Origin: an uncultured Verrucomicrobiales bacterium
GTDB lineage: Bacteria; Verrucomicrobiota; Verrucomicrobiia; Limisphaerales; JAYPXF01
Direction: 5' to 3'
Assembly: GCA_937893495.1 (NCBI GenBank)
Contig: CALBIE010000783.1
Location: 1-32,949, forward strand
DNA: 32,949 nucleotides
A program made the position numbers and the translations under genes. The notes below the pieces were generated by a model. That model saw only the letters and a list, made by a program, of their open reading frames with translations. It was not told the DNA's origin and did no database searches. Shown in pieces: positions 1-9,513 of the stretch (its first letter is position 1; the number at the start of each line of letters is the position of its first letter).

Positions 1-17
1 TCATCGTTCTCAGTGGT

Positions 18-281
18 TTGTTTTGCCGGCAGATGTTGTGTCAGACAAGGATCGACGCTGTTCGGATTCTCGTTACCTCTATCGGTTCGATCATCTTCAT
101 TCTGTTTGGTCTTTCACTCGTTTCGATTGCAGATCCATATCCCGCTCCATTGCCTTGGTATACGGCATATGGATTAATTCTTTGGGTTTTCGCAAAGACT
201 CTTTGGGGTCCCTTTTGGTTGGGTGCCACATTTGCAGACTTTGCCCTGCGGCGTGGCAAACCAATGGAGCAAACCGAGTAG
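18..281 (+). CDS. Small two-helix membrane protein, possibly cut at its 5' end
   Basis: The product is a short hydrophobic protein with two likely membrane segments, one around residues 17-38 (rich in I, L, F) and one around 48-72 (W, L, F rich), ending in a short charged tail. The reading frame is open back to the first bases of the window, so the true start may lie upstream. Inside the window the options are TTG at 18 and ATG at 33. I do not recognise the family and infer no function beyond a membrane location. The next gene starts 86 bases after its stop codon. Confidence 0.5.
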   Translation: MFCRQMLCQTRIDAVRILVTSIGSIIFILFGLSLVSIADPYPAPLPWYTAYGLILWVFAKTLWGPFWLGATFADFALRRGKPMEQTE

Positions 282-366
282 GCCGTTTTCTGCCATGAGC
301 GAATCGATGTTGGACGTTATCGGTAAATCGCTTGGCGGCTCACCTGCGTTCGAAACCAGCGATAAT

Positions 367-966
367 ATGAACATGAAAGTTGTGATGCTTGCCGCAGTGG
401 TCTCGGTCCTGATCTCTTGCGTCAAGTCCGAGACCAAAATCTCCGTCATCGGTGCGGAGGTGACAGAAGCAGGAATCTACAGCGCCCAAGTTGTCAAAGA
501 GTTCAGCACTCCCGGTGTTGTCGGAGGAACGAACCAGGGTCTTGATGCATTCACATTGGTTCAGGCCACCACGAATATTCCTGCCCGTGTTGGCACGCGG
601 TTCGGATTTCGATACACCATCCACGGAACACATTCGAACGTTCCGATCGTTCTCACAATGGTTGCCGAGCATCCTCCGCTCAAAGACCCGAAGTCGGGAA
701 AGACGCAGTCGAGAGACGAGTATGAGCTTCATTCATGGATTGGCCGAACATACACGTCTTACTCGTTTGATGAAGAGTGGGAGTTGATTCCCGGCAAGTG
801 GAGATTCGAAGTCTGGCACAAGGGTCAGAAACTTTGCGAGCAGTGCTTTTTGGTCGTCCCAGATACCATGCAAAAAAGTTCGAACGAGATTGGTGCAGTG
901 AACGGGAGTCAGCCATCTCGCACAGCGACAAATCGAACCTCATCGACCCCAAGTTCCCGTCGTTGA
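367..966 (+). CDS. DUF3859-family lipoprotein
   Basis: This is a 199-residue predicted lipoprotein. The chosen ATG gives a short hydrophobic signal ending in VLISC, with Cys18 as the candidate lipidation site; the frame is open further upstream but without signal-like sequence. The body matches the pattern I associate with DUF3859: the phrase IPARVGTRFGFRY near residues 71-83, an EHPP motif near 101-104, then YSFDEEWELIPGKWRFEVW near 132-150 and a C-terminal KLCEQCFLV strand, consistent with a beta-sandwich. The last 28 or so residues are low-complexity and rich in S, T and R. The biochemical role of DUF3859 is unknown to me. It sits beside another lipoprotein, but the 22-base gap alone does not prove an operon. 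Confidence 0.7.
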   Translation: MNMKVVMLAAVVSVLISCVKSETKISVIGAEVTEAGIYSAQVVKEFSTPGVVGGTNQGLDAFTLVQATTNIPARVGTRFGFRYTIHGTHSNVPIVLTMVAEHPPLKDPKSGKTQSRDEYELHSWIGRTYTSYSFDEEWELIPGKWRFEVWHKGQKLCEQCFLVVPDTMQKSSNEIGAVNGSQPSRTATNRTSSTPSSRR

Positions 967-988
967 CCTATGTGTAGCTGCTGAGTTA

Positions 989-1504
989 ATGAAAGCGATA
1001 CTACGACTTGCGCCGTTGCTGCTCCTTTGCGCGTGCCAGCACACCCCTCCGACGTCACCGGGCCGTGGCGATGCGGGCGCATTCATTGTTCAATTGGCAC
1101 GTGAGTTTGGAGATCGCAAACCGCTCACCGATGATCTTCCCGCCATTGATGCGCCCTGGCATTACGAGGTTACAGACATGGTGGTCGTTGTCCATCTGCC
1201 CGCGTCCAGCTTCCCTTCAGTTGAGCGGGTTCTCCGGCTGGCTTTTGGTCCTCCGACCATGGGCCCTTCTCCCACTACGGACGGGGGATTGATGGGCATT
1301 TACCGACGGACCGCAAAGGGTGGCGGCATACTCTTCTCCCACAACATAGAGGAGACAGAGGTCGGGATAGTGATGCCATTATCTCGCGAGGAATCTCTGG
1401 AGATGTTGGATCAGATTTTTCAGTCGGAGGAATTCCGACGAGTCCGCGACTGCCGAGTCGGTGGAGGCGAACCGCCGGTGCGCATTTACGTCGTTGACGA
1501 TTGA
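989..1504 (+). CDS. Hypothetical lipoprotein
   Basis: The 171-residue product begins with a leucine-rich signal peptide ending LLLLCAC, so Cys16 is a plausible lipidation site and export to the membrane is likely. The rest is soluble, with alternating hydrophobic strands (for example VVVVHLPAS near residue 65 and GIVMPLSREES near 125) and a C-terminal IYVVDD. I do not recognise a family. It follows the DUF3859 lipoprotein by 22 bases on the same strand, so co-transcription is possible. Confidence 0.55.
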   Translation: MKAILRLAPLLLLCACQHTPPTSPGRGDAGAFIVQLAREFGDRKPLTDDLPAIDAPWHYEVTDMVVVVHLPASSFPSVERVLRLAFGPPTMGPSPTTDGGLMGIYRRTAKGGGILFSHNIEETEVGIVMPLSREESLEMLDQIFQSEEFRRVRDCRVGGGEPPVRIYVVDD

Positions 1505-1584
1505 TTGAGTTGGTTGGATGCCGAATTCGTCTGATTCTCACGATTTGCCGGAAATGATGAAATTTGGCAATCTACCCAATCTCG

Positions 1585-4500
1585 ATGAAATCGCGCCTGA
1601 CCATTCTTTTCGTTTTCCTCCCGTTCCTCGCCCCGGCGGCGGATGAGTTGCGGTTCAATCGCGACATCCGTCCTATTCTCTCAGACAACTGTTTCGCCTG
1701 CCACGGGTTCGACCAGAAAAAGCGCAAGGCGAAGCTCCGGCTGGACACGGCGGAAGGTGCGTTCGCCGAACGTGATGGCACCCGGCCGATCGTTCCGGGC
1801 AAGCCCGAGGCCAGCGAGGTCTTGCGTCGAATCGACTCCCTGGATCCGGACGAAGTCATGCCACCGCCGGAGTCGCACAAGTCCCTGACTCAGCCGCAGA
1901 AGGAAACGCTCAGGCGCTGGATCGCGCAGGGGGCGAAGTTCGAACAACACTGGTCGTTCGTCAAACCCCGTAAACCCGCTGTCCTGAAAATCCCCGGTGT
2001 CGCCAATCCGATTGATGCCTTTCTTCAGGCGCGCCTCAAAAAGGAAAATCTTGCTCCCGCGCCGTTGGCGGATCCGGCCACGTTGATTCGTCGGGTGACC
2101 CTGGATCTCACCGGTCTTCCACCCACGCTGGCGGAAGTCGATGCGTTTCTCGCGGATCAATCCCCAACGGCGTGGGAGAAGCTCATTGATGGCCTGATGA
2201 GTCGGGTCACTTATGGCGAACACATGGCCCGTTATTGGCTCGACCTCGCGCGTTACGCCGACACGCATGGTCTTCACCTCGACAACGAGCGGTCCATGTG
2301 GCCGTATCGCGACTGGGTCGTCCGCGCGTTCAACGACAACCTGCCGTTCGACGACTTCACACGCTGGCAGTTGGCCGGTGATCTTCTCCCAAAGCCGACC
2401 CGTGACCAGCAGATTGCCTCGGGCTTCAATCGCTGCAACGTCACGACCAGTGAAGGCGGCAGCATTCAGGAGGAATGGGTTTATCGGTATGCCGTGGATC
2501 GGACGTCCACGGCAGTTGAGGTTTGGATGGGTCTCACCGCCGGCTGCGCCGTCTGTCACGACCACAAGTTCGATCCGCTTTCCACCCGGGAATATTATTC
2601 GCTCTACGCCTTTTTTCACAGCGCGGCGGATCCCGCCATGGACGGCAACAAAATCGACACGCCGCCAATTCTCCGCCTCACTTCCGCCAAAGACAAAAAA
2701 CGAAGTGTCGAACTGGATGGTTTGATTGCCGACGTTGACCGCCGCATCAAGGTGGCGGTGTCCGACATCCAGTACATAGATCCCGCGTCACTCAAGCCAC
2801 CGCCGGCGGAGCGAGTCGCGGAAGAGGTCTGGTTCGAGGATGGCTTTCCCAAAGGCGTGAAACCGCAGGCCTCCGGCGGTCCACCACTCAAGCTCATCAC
2901 CCGCAAGGAAGGCCCGGTGTTCAGTGGCAGTCTTGCGCTCAAGCGCACCTCGAAAAGTGCGGTAAGTCAGGATTTCTTTTCCGGCGATGCCACGTTCACG
3001 GTTCCGGCCAAGGGCAAATTTTTCGTGCATTGTTTCCTCGACGCGGATGATCCGCCGGAAACCATCATGGTGCAGTTTCATATGGACGGCTGGAAACATC
3101 GCGCTGTCTGGGGCGCTCAGGAAAAGATTGGTTTTGGAAAACCCGGCACGACGGAAAAAGTCTTCATGGGTTCGCTTCCAAAGACGGGTGAATGGACACG
3201 ACTGGAGTTCGACGCCGCCAAACTTGGCCTGAAGGCCGGCACGAAGGTCACCGGTTACGCCTTCACCCAATTCTCCGGCACGGTCACGTGGGATCATTTT
3301 GGCGTGGCATCCACCACCAATCCGGCGACTGATCCCGTGTGGTCCTGGGAAGTCTGGAAAAAGCAGAATCAAGGCAAGCGCAATAACGATATTCCCGAAG
3401 GACTGCGCCAACTGGTTCGCGGCAAGCCGGCGAAGGATTGGAGCGAAGCCGAGAGCAAGCAGGTGCATAATTTCTGGTTGGGTAATGTTTACGCCGGTGC
3501 CCGGGAGGTTCTCGATCCGTTGGAAGCTGAGAAGGCGCCTTTCGCGAAGGAAAAGGCGGACATCGAGAAGGAGACGCCCTTCACCTTTGTGATGGCGGAC
3601 CTGCCCAAGCCGCGCGAGAGCTTTGTCATGGTCCGGGGGCAATACGACAAACCCGGCGAGAAAGTGACGCGGAATGTGCCGGGCTTTCTTCCGCCGTTGC
3701 CAAAGAAAACCGCCGGCGATTACGACCGGCTCGATCTCGCCAACTGGCTGGTGAGCGACGACCATCCATTGACGGCGCGGGTCGCGGTCAATCGCCTCTG
3801 GCAGCAGTTCTTCGGCACGGGCATTGTCAAGACGAGCGCGGATTTTGGTTCCCAGGGCCAGCCGCCCAGTCATCCGGAACTCCTTGATTGGCTGGCCCGG
3901 CAGTTCATCGAGGATGGTTGGGACATTCAACGCTTCATCAGGCGCATCGTCACCAGCCATGCTTATCGGCAGAGCTCCCGCATCACGCCGGAGATGACGG
4001 AACGCGATCCAGAAAATCGTTTGCTGGCGCGTGGCCCGCGCTTCCGGCTCGATGCGGAAATCCTCCGCGACCAGGCGCTTTTCGTCAGTGGTCTCCTGAT
4101 TCCCACCCTCGGCGGGCAGGGCGTCAAACCCTACCAGCCGCCGAACATTTGGGAACCCGTCGGATTCGGCAGCAGCAACACCCGTTACTACAAGCAGGAT
4201 TCCGGCGATGCGCTTTACCGTCGGAGCCTCTACACCTTTCTCAAACGCACCGCTCCGCCGCCGTTCATGAGCAGCTTTGATGCGCCGAACCGCGAACAGA
4301 GCTGTCCCGTTCGCGGCCGCAGCAACACTCCGCTACAGGCGCTCCAACTCATGAACGACATTCAGCATGTCGAAGCCGCGCGCAATTTCGCGCAGCGCAT
4401 CGTCAAGCAAGGCGGTGCCACGGCGAACGACCGCCTTCACTGGGCATGGCGCACGGTCACCGCCCGCGAGCCGGCCGACGACGAAGCGCGAATCGTTCTC

Positions 4501-4674
4501 GATACGTTGAACAAGCATCTGGTGCGTTATCGCGCGGATACGAAGGCCGCTGCCGAACTCATCAACTACGGGGAAAGTAAACCGGACAAAGCTCTGAACC
4601 CATCCGAATTCGCCGCGTGGACGATGGTTGCCAACCTCTTGCTCAACCTTGACGAGGTCGTGAACAAAAACTGA
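1585..4674 (+). CDS. DUF1549/DUF1553 exported protein with haem c motif (PSCyt1 type)
   Basis: The protein has about 1,029 residues from the ATG at 1585; a TTG 21 bases upstream is possible, but the ATG gives a cleaner signal peptide ([18 protein letters not shown]). A planctomycete-type cytochrome domain follows, with CFACH at residues 36-40 for covalent haem and the [11 protein letters not shown] lead-in. DUF1549 covers roughly 130-340, with [20 protein letters not shown] and a second CxxCH at 321-325 (CAVCHDHK). DUF1553 covers roughly 700-985, with [18 protein letters not shown]. Between them lies an extra segment of about 150 residues (about 400-560) with beta-strand character that resembles a carbohydrate-binding or LamG-like domain. 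Such proteins are predicted to be exported and are enriched near sulfatases; their reaction is not established. The DUF1501 gene begins 8 bases after the stop, indicating one operon. Confidence 0.88.
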   Translation: MKSRLTILFVFLPFLAPAADELRFNRDIRPILSDNCFACHGFDQKKRKAKLRLDTAEGAFAERDGTRPIVPGKPEASEVLRRIDSLDPDEVMPPPESHKSLTQPQKETLRRWIAQGAKFEQHWSFVKPRKPAVLKIPGVANPIDAFLQARLKKENLAPAPLADPATLIRRVTLDLTGLPPTLAEVDAFLADQSPTAWEKLIDGLMSRVTYGEHMARYWLDLARYADTHGLHLDNERSMWPYRDWVVRAFNDNLPFDDFTRWQLAGDLLPKPTRDQQIASGFNRCNVTTSEGGSIQEEWVYRYAVDRTSTAVEVWMGLTAGCAVCHDHKFDPLSTREYYSLYAFFHSAADPAMDGNKIDTPPILRLTSAKDKKRSVELDGLIADVDRRIKVAVSDIQYIDPASLKPPPAERVAEEVWFEDGFPKGVKPQASGGPPLKLITRKEGPVFSGSLALKRTSKSAVSQDFFSGDATFTVPAKGKFFVHCFLDADDPPETIMVQFHMDGWKHRAVWGAQEKIGFGKPGTTEKVFMGSLPKTGEWTRLEFDAAKLGLKAGTKVTGYAFTQFSGTVTWDHFGVASTTNPATDPVWSWEVWKKQNQGKRNNDIPEGLRQLVRGKPAKDWSEAESKQVHNFWLGNVYAGAREVLDPLEAEKAPFAKEKADIEKETPFTFVMADLPKPRESFVMVRGQYDKPGEKVTRNVPGFLPPLPKKTAGDYDRLDLANWLVSDDHPLTARVAVNRLWQQFFGTGIVKTSADFGSQGQPPSHPELLDWLARQFIEDGWDIQRFIRRIVTSHAYRQSSRITPEMTERDPENRLLARGPRFRLDAEILRDQALFVSGLLIPTLGGQGVKPYQPPNIWEPVGFGSSNTRYYKQDSGDALYRRSLYTFLKRTAPPPFMSSFDAPNREQSCPVRGRSNTPLQALQLMNDIQHVEAARNFAQRIVKQGGATANDRLHWAWRTVTAREPADDEARIVLDTLNKHLVRYRADTKAAAELINYGESKPDKALNPSEFAAWTMVANLLLNLDEVVNKN

Positions 4675-4681
4675 AATCGCC

Positions 4682-6148
4682 ATGAATCCCGCCCATCTGT
4701 TTCATCAACTGCAAACCCGCCGCCGCTTCTTTGAAGGCGCCGGACTCAAACTCGGCGGCATCGCCCTTGCCAATCTGGTCGGCCGAAACCTCACGGCGGC
4801 GCCCACTCGCGGTCAGAATGTGCACCCGGCGTTGCCCGGTTTCCCGCATTTCGCGCCGAAGGCCAAACACATCATTTATCTCCATTTGAACGGTGCTCCT
4901 TCGCAATTGGATCTGTTCGACTACAAACCGCAATTGCACGAACACTTCGACAAGGAACTGCCCGATTCAATCCGCAACGGCCAGCGCATCACGACGATGA
5001 CCAGCGGTCAGTCGCGTTTTCCCGTCGCGCCGAGTCGATTCGCTTTCAAGCAATGCGGCCAGGCCGGCATCTGGATGAGTGAACTTGTGCCGCACATGCG
5101 GGAAATTGCCGACGATATCACCATGATCAAGTCGGTTCACACTGATGCCATCAACCACGATCCCGCCTGCACGTTTGTGATGACCGGCAGCGAGGTACCG
5201 GGCAAACCCAGCCTCGGTTCCTGGATCAGCTACGGTCTGGGCAACGCCAGCCAGGATCTGCCGGCCTTTGTCGTGTTCACCCCGACTTTTCCGAAAGCCA
5301 GCCAGGCTCAGGCGCTTTTCACCCGCATGTGGAGCAGTGGATTTCTCCCGACCAAATATGATGGCGTGGCGCTTCGCGGCTCGGGCGATCCGGTGCTCTA
5401 TGTGAAGAATCCTCCGGGCGTGAATGCCGGCGATCGGCGAACCATGCTCGACGCGTTGAACCGCCTCAATCAAAAGACGTGGCAACGTTTCGGTGACCCG
5501 GAAACCCAGACCCGCATCACCCAGTACGAAATGGCGTTTCGGATGCAGTCCAGTGTTCCGGAACTCACCGACCTCGGTTCTGAAAGCAAGGCCACGCTTG
5601 AAATGTACGGTCCCGAAGTCACCAAGCCGGGCACCTACGCGCACTCCGCCATCCTTGCCCGCCGCCTGGTCGAGCGCGGCGTCCGGGTGGTTCAGGTTCT
5701 GCACCGCGGCTGGGATCAGCACGGCAATCTTCCCAATCTCATCAAGGGTCAATGCATGGACGTCGATCAACCCACGGCTGCACTGCTCAAAGATCTCAAG
5801 GGTCGTGGTCTGCTCAATGACACGTTGATCGTGCTGGGCGGTGAATTTGGCCGCACCGTTTATTCCCAGGGCAAGCTGACCAAGGAGAATTACGGGCGGG
5901 ATCATCATCCGCGCAACTTCTGCATGTGGATGGCCGGGGGCGGCATCAAGGCCGGCATGACTTATGGCGAGACGGATGATTTCAGTTACAACGTCACCGA
6001 ATCACCGGTTCACCTGAACGAGTTGAACGCCACGATCCTCCATTGCCTCGGCATCGATCATCGCCGGTTCTCGTTTCCGTTTCAGGGACTCGAACAGCGA
6101 CTCACCGGCGTCGAGGAAGTTGATGTGGTGAACGACATCCTCGCGTAG
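4682..6148 (+). CDS. DUF1501-family exported protein (alkaline phosphatase/sulfatase superfamily)
   Basis: This is a 488-residue protein starting at an ATG just after the DUF1549/DUF1553 gene. Its N-terminus has RRR at residues 13-15 followed by a hydrophobic stretch ([13 protein letters not shown]), which looks like a twin-arginine export signal. Recognisable DUF1501 features include [19 protein letters not shown] near residue 62, [14 protein letters not shown] near 150, RGWDQHGN near 343, [11 protein letters not shown] near 382 and the GRDHHPRNF motif near 402. DUF1501 belongs to the metal-dependent alkaline phosphatase-like superfamily; the natural substrate is not established. The constant pairing with the DUF1549 partner, seen twice in this window, suggests that they work together outside the cytoplasm. 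Confidence 0.88.
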   Translation: MNPAHLFHQLQTRRRFFEGAGLKLGGIALANLVGRNLTAAPTRGQNVHPALPGFPHFAPKAKHIIYLHLNGAPSQLDLFDYKPQLHEHFDKELPDSIRNGQRITTMTSGQSRFPVAPSRFAFKQCGQAGIWMSELVPHMREIADDITMIKSVHTDAINHDPACTFVMTGSEVPGKPSLGSWISYGLGNASQDLPAFVVFTPTFPKASQAQALFTRMWSSGFLPTKYDGVALRGSGDPVLYVKNPPGVNAGDRRTMLDALNRLNQKTWQRFGDPETQTRITQYEMAFRMQSSVPELTDLGSESKATLEMYGPEVTKPGTYAHSAILARRLVERGVRVVQVLHRGWDQHGNLPNLIKGQCMDVDQPTAALLKDLKGRGLLNDTLIVLGGEFGRTVYSQGKLTKENYGRDHHPRNFCMWMAGGGIKAGMTYGETDDFSYNVTESPVHLNELNATILHCLGIDHRRFSFPFQGLEQRLTGVEEVDVVNDILA

Positions 6149-6172
6149 CGGCGCGGCGAAGCCGCAATCAAA

Positions 6173-6320
6173 GGGGAGCGCGCCCGCCTCGGGCGCTGTT
6201 TTCCGCGCCCTCACGGAAAACCCGGTCGCACCGAAACGATCCAAACGTTTTTGTCAGTCTCGCACGCAAGACGCTGGCCGCGAGGCGCGGCCAGCCACAC
6301 CCGAGGCGGGTGTGCTCCCC
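6173..6320. repeat. Palindromic intergenic element, copy 1
   Basis: This element is bounded by 23-base inverted arms, 6173-6195 and 6298-6320, that match with 3 mismatches and share the core CCCGCCTCGGG. Inside are two hairpins: GTTTTCCG paired with CGGAAAAC, and a perfect 10-base stem GCTGGCCGCG/CGCGGCCAGC with a 3-base loop. It starts 25 bases after the DUF1501 stop codon. A second copy lies at 16006-16177. It has no coding capacity of its own and is probably a non-autonomous mobile or REP-like element; it could also act in mRNA 3' ends. Confidence 0.8.
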
Positions 6321-6399
6321 CAATTTAGGAATTCGGGTTGAATTGAAGGTGATTCTACTCCCGATCACGTGCACTGTCTCTGAATCACCGAATCGCGTT

Positions 6400-6894
6400 A
6401 TGAAAATGAAACTTCACGAAATCATTGTGTCAGCGGCCGGGATTGCGGTCATCCTCAATTGCCTGCCACCCGGAACGGATGCCGTTGCGGCTGAGCGATT
6501 GTCGAATCCCGATGAGTCAGCCGTGGCAAGACTGGAAGCCCGCGTTGTTGCAGTAGAAAAGTACCTCGGCACCACGCGCATTCGCGTCTCCAATCTAAAT
6601 TCGATTGTCAGCCGAATCGATGATATTGAGCGGAAGACGCGGATGGAGGGGATGACAACACCGGCGGATCGATCGAGCAACAATCTTTTGGATATCAGCC
6701 GGCTGAAGCTCGACGCGGAAGCGGCCCGGCGCGGTATTCAAAGTCTGGAAACGAAGGTGTCTTCCCTCGTGAATGAGGCAACCCGAACCCGGAACTCGAT
6801 TTCCACGTCGATGCGGGCGCAGGAAATGACCACGGTGCAGCGGGAACTGGCGAATCTCCAGCGGCAGGTGGACCGGATCGAGTCGAAACGCTAA
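6400..6894 (+). CDS. Exported coiled-coil protein, unknown function
   Basis: The ATG at 6400 gives a 164-residue protein with an N-terminal hydrophobic segment (HEIIVSAAGIAVILNCLPP) ending around AVAAE, which looks like a signal peptide. The remainder is charged, with heptad-like spacing of L, V and I: a first helix around residues 40-80 (VARLEARVVAVEKYL, LNSIVSRIDDIERK) and a second from about 100 to the end (LKLDAEAARRG, LETKVSSLVNEA, LQRQVDRIESKR). This is typical of a coiled coil. I do not recognise a family. The frame is open upstream into the palindromic element, but that part is not protein-like. About 280 bases follow before the next gene; they show only a weak GCCGCT/AGCGGC stem near 6918-6960. 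Confidence 0.6.
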   Translation: MKMKLHEIIVSAAGIAVILNCLPPGTDAVAAERLSNPDESAVARLEARVVAVEKYLGTTRIRVSNLNSIVSRIDDIERKTRMEGMTTPADRSSNNLLDISRLKLDAEAARRGIQSLETKVSSLVNEATRTRNSISTSMRAQEMTTVQRELANLQRQVDRIESKR

Positions 6895-7175
6895 GGCATC
6901 ATTCCCCATCGGCTGCCTTGCCGCTACTGACCATTTCAAACCGGTTCCCGAAAGCGGCTAAGCACAACCCTATTCTGAAAAACAGCGTCATCGCATTTTT
7001 TGATTCGTAAAACCCCGACCGCTCAGGCGAATAATTGGCGCATAGAAGTACCGAGTCCGTTTGCCACATTCGCAATCTACCGCCTCGACACATTTGTGAC
7101 ATGAACATCAAAGAATATCAGAACAGAATATTTGCGAACGAATTGACCTCCGGATGGATTGCGGGACGCGCACCG

Positions 7176-8012
7176 ATGCGGATATTTCTGAGCCTCATAC
7201 TGCTGTGCCTGTTTCATCCTGGCGGCGCAAACGCCGCGCCCAGGACGGTGCGTCTGTTGACCGTCGGCAATAGTTTCGCGGACAATGCGTTGACTTATCT
7301 TCCGCAGATTGTCGAAGCAGCCGGGCAAAAGTTGATTGTTGCCCGCGCGAACCTGGGCGGTTGCTCGTTGGAACGGCACTGGAGGCATGTCGCCGCGCAC
7401 GAGGCAGATTCGGCCAGCAAGGAAGGGTCACCGTATTCCAAGGGAAAAAATTCATTGGCGCAGCTTCTGGCAAAGGAAAAGTGGGACTTCATCACGATTC
7501 AGCAGGTCAGCATTAAAAGCCATGACCTGAGCTCCTACTATCCGTATGTCCGGGATCTGCATCGTTACATCAAGGAGCGGGCACCCGATGCGAAGATCAT
7601 GGCGCATCAGATCTGGGCCTATCATACGATCTCGAAAGAATTGGGTGTCGAGGTCGTTCCGAGTGGCGATGCGATGTTCCTGGCGGATAGCGATTCCAAG
7701 TGGGGATACCGACCGGATACGAGTTTCAATTTCGAAACAGCGAAACCTCCGGCGTTGCTGCGGCAAAGTCATTCCCTGCACACGGGTTGGTCCTGGAGAA
7801 AGGAAAAGGATGGCACAAGCAAACTTCGCATGGATGGGCATCACGCCAGCAAAGCCGGGAAATACCTGCTCGGCTGCGTCTGGTTCGAGGTGTTCTACGG
7901 AACGAGCGCGGTGGAGAACACCTTTGTGCCCGAGGGACTGGATTCGAAGTATGCGAAATTCCTGCGACTCACTGCGCATCAAGCGGTCGCCGGGCTGAAG
8001 GCCGACAAATGA
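7176..8012 (+). CDS. DUF4886/SGNH-hydrolase-like exported protein
   Basis: The ATG at 7176, preceded by a GGGA-containing stretch, gives a 278-residue protein with a clear signal peptide (RIFLSLILLCLFHPGGANA). ATG 7101 lies in the same frame but would bury that signal. The mature part opens with RLLTVGNSFADNALTYLP, the GNS block that marks DUF4886 and SGNH-type hydrolases; FITIQQVS near residue 107, KIMAHQIWAYH near 140 and DGHHASKAGKYL near 220 fit the later conserved blocks, the DGxHxS motif carrying the usual catalytic Asp and His. The family is related to carbohydrate esterases, but the substrate cannot be read from sequence. It stands first in a tight cluster, 31 bases before the first sulfatase, so a role in processing the same substituted polysaccharide is a reasonable inference. 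Confidence 0.8.
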   Translation: MRIFLSLILLCLFHPGGANAAPRTVRLLTVGNSFADNALTYLPQIVEAAGQKLIVARANLGGCSLERHWRHVAAHEADSASKEGSPYSKGKNSLAQLLAKEKWDFITIQQVSIKSHDLSSYYPYVRDLHRYIKERAPDAKIMAHQIWAYHTISKELGVEVVPSGDAMFLADSDSKWGYRPDTSFNFETAKPPALLRQSHSLHTGWSWRKEKDGTSKLRMDGHHASKAGKYLLGCVWFEVFYGTSAVENTFVPEGLDSKYAKFLRLTAHQAVAGLKADK

Positions 8013-8043
8013 AGCGCGGAAACGAACGGACACTCCCCGACTC

Positions 8044-9492
8044 ATGTTTAATAAAAATCTTGCCGCGCTGATTGGTCTGTTCGCTGTGGTCAACCTTCAT
8101 GGGGCGGCTCAGCGCCCGAATATCGTCGTAATTCTCAGCGATGATTTTGGCTATGGCAGTGCGGGTTGTTACGGCGCGGATAAGAAACTGGTTCAGACAC
8201 CGAACATTGATCGACTGGCCAGTGAGGGACGCCGCTTCACGGATGCCAACGCACCGGCATCCGTCTGCACGCCGACGCGGTACGCATTGCTGACGGGACG
8301 TTACTGCTGGCGCACACGACTGAGTTACGGTGGTGTGGTGAACACGTTTGATCCGCTGTTGATTGAACCAACGCGCCCGACCCTCGCATCGCTGCTGAAG
8401 GGGTACGGATACCGCGCGGCAATGATTGGGAAATGGCATCTTGGCTACGGGACCGCGCCGCGCGTGGATTACACGAAGGAATTGAAACCCGGCCCGTTGG
8501 AACTCGGATTCGATTATCAATTCGCGGTTCCACAGAATCACAATGACAAGACGCGTGTCTTCGTCGAAGACCATAAAGTCTTCGGATTGCGCTCAACGAA
8601 ACTCAAACCAACGCCAGCCAAAGTCGGTCTCGATGCGCCGGAGCGCGATGATCCGCTTACAATGTCCGACTTGACGGACCGCGCGGTGGACTGGCTCAAA
8701 AAACAATCGAAGACATCGTTCTTTCTCTATTTCGCCCCGGTGGCGGTGCATGAATTGATCACGCCTTCCGCGCATGCAGCCGGGACGAGCAAGGCCGGGC
8801 CCTATGGCGATTTCATTCACGATCTCGACCTGAGCGTGGGTCGCATTCTGGGTGCCCTGGATGATTTAAAATTAGCCGGTGACACACTGGTGATTTTCAC
8901 CAGCGACAACGGCGGTGTCGTAACGGAGACGCTTAAAAGCAAGACGCAGACGTTGGCATTGAAGTCGGGTCTGAATATCAACGGCAACCGGCGCGGTGGT
9001 AAGCACGACGTGTGGGAAGGTGGTTTCCGGGTGCCGTTCGTCGTTCGTTGGCCCGGGCGTGTGCCGGCTGGAACGACGAGTGGTGAAACGATTGGTCTGG
9101 TGGACGTGTTCGCAACGCTGGCTGCGATCATTGGTGACCAGTCGCTCGATTCGCCCGGCACGGCACCGGACAGTTACAACGTACTGCCCGCGTTCGTCGG
9201 CGAACCCGGCGCGAAATCGTTGCGGCCCGACATTATTCTCCAGAGTGCCAATGGCGTGTATGCCATTCGCAGCGGCGCGTGGAAATGGATCGAGGGAGTG
9301 CCGTCGGTCAAGGCGGGGAAAAAGTTGCCGGGCAAGTTCGGTCCCAAGGCCGATCAGTTCAGGCCGCAGCTCTATAACCTGCGCGAGGATCCAGGCGAGA
9401 CGAGCAATGTCGCTTCGCAAAATCCGCAAGTCGTCAAACGCCTTTCGGCTTTATTGCGCAAGTACCGTCAGCAGGGTTTTAGTCGTCAGTAG
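8044..9492 (+). CDS. Secreted sulfatase (arylsulfatase family)
   Basis: This 482-residue sulfatase has a signal peptide (NLAALIGLFAVVNLHGA) followed directly by the metal-binding strand RPNIVVILSDDFGYG, with Asp33 and Asp34. The active-site motif CTPTR begins at Cys75 and continues as YALLTGRY; the cysteine would be converted to formylglycine by a maturase not encoded here. GKWHLGYG near residue 125 supplies the conserved Lys and His, and IFTSDNGGV near 281 the second pair of metal ligands. It should hydrolyse sulfate esters, probably on a polysaccharide, outside the cytoplasm. The length is normal for family S1. It lies 31 bases after the DUF4886 gene and 21 bases before the next sulfatase gene, consistent with one operon. 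Which sulfate position it attacks cannot be told. Confidence 0.92.
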   Translation: MFNKNLAALIGLFAVVNLHGAAQRPNIVVILSDDFGYGSAGCYGADKKLVQTPNIDRLASEGRRFTDANAPASVCTPTRYALLTGRYCWRTRLSYGGVVNTFDPLLIEPTRPTLASLLKGYGYRAAMIGKWHLGYGTAPRVDYTKELKPGPLELGFDYQFAVPQNHNDKTRVFVEDHKVFGLRSTKLKPTPAKVGLDAPERDDPLTMSDLTDRAVDWLKKQSKTSFFLYFAPVAVHELITPSAHAAGTSKAGPYGDFIHDLDLSVGRILGALDDLKLAGDTLVIFTSDNGGVVTETLKSKTQTLALKSGLNINGNRRGGKHDVWEGGFRVPFVVRWPGRVPAGTTSGETIGLVDVFATLAAIIGDQSLDSPGTAPDSYNVLPAFVGEPGAKSLRPDIILQSANGVYAIRSGAWKWIEGVPSVKAGKKLPGKFGPKADQFRPQLYNLREDPGETSNVASQNPQVVKRLSALLRKYRQQGFSRQ

Positions 9493-9513
9493 CGCGTAGG
9501 CGGGTTGAAAACC

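Noticed and set aside
2788-5908. Long minus-strand frames opposite the first module
   Set aside because: Same reason: no motifs, while the plus strand is fully coding.
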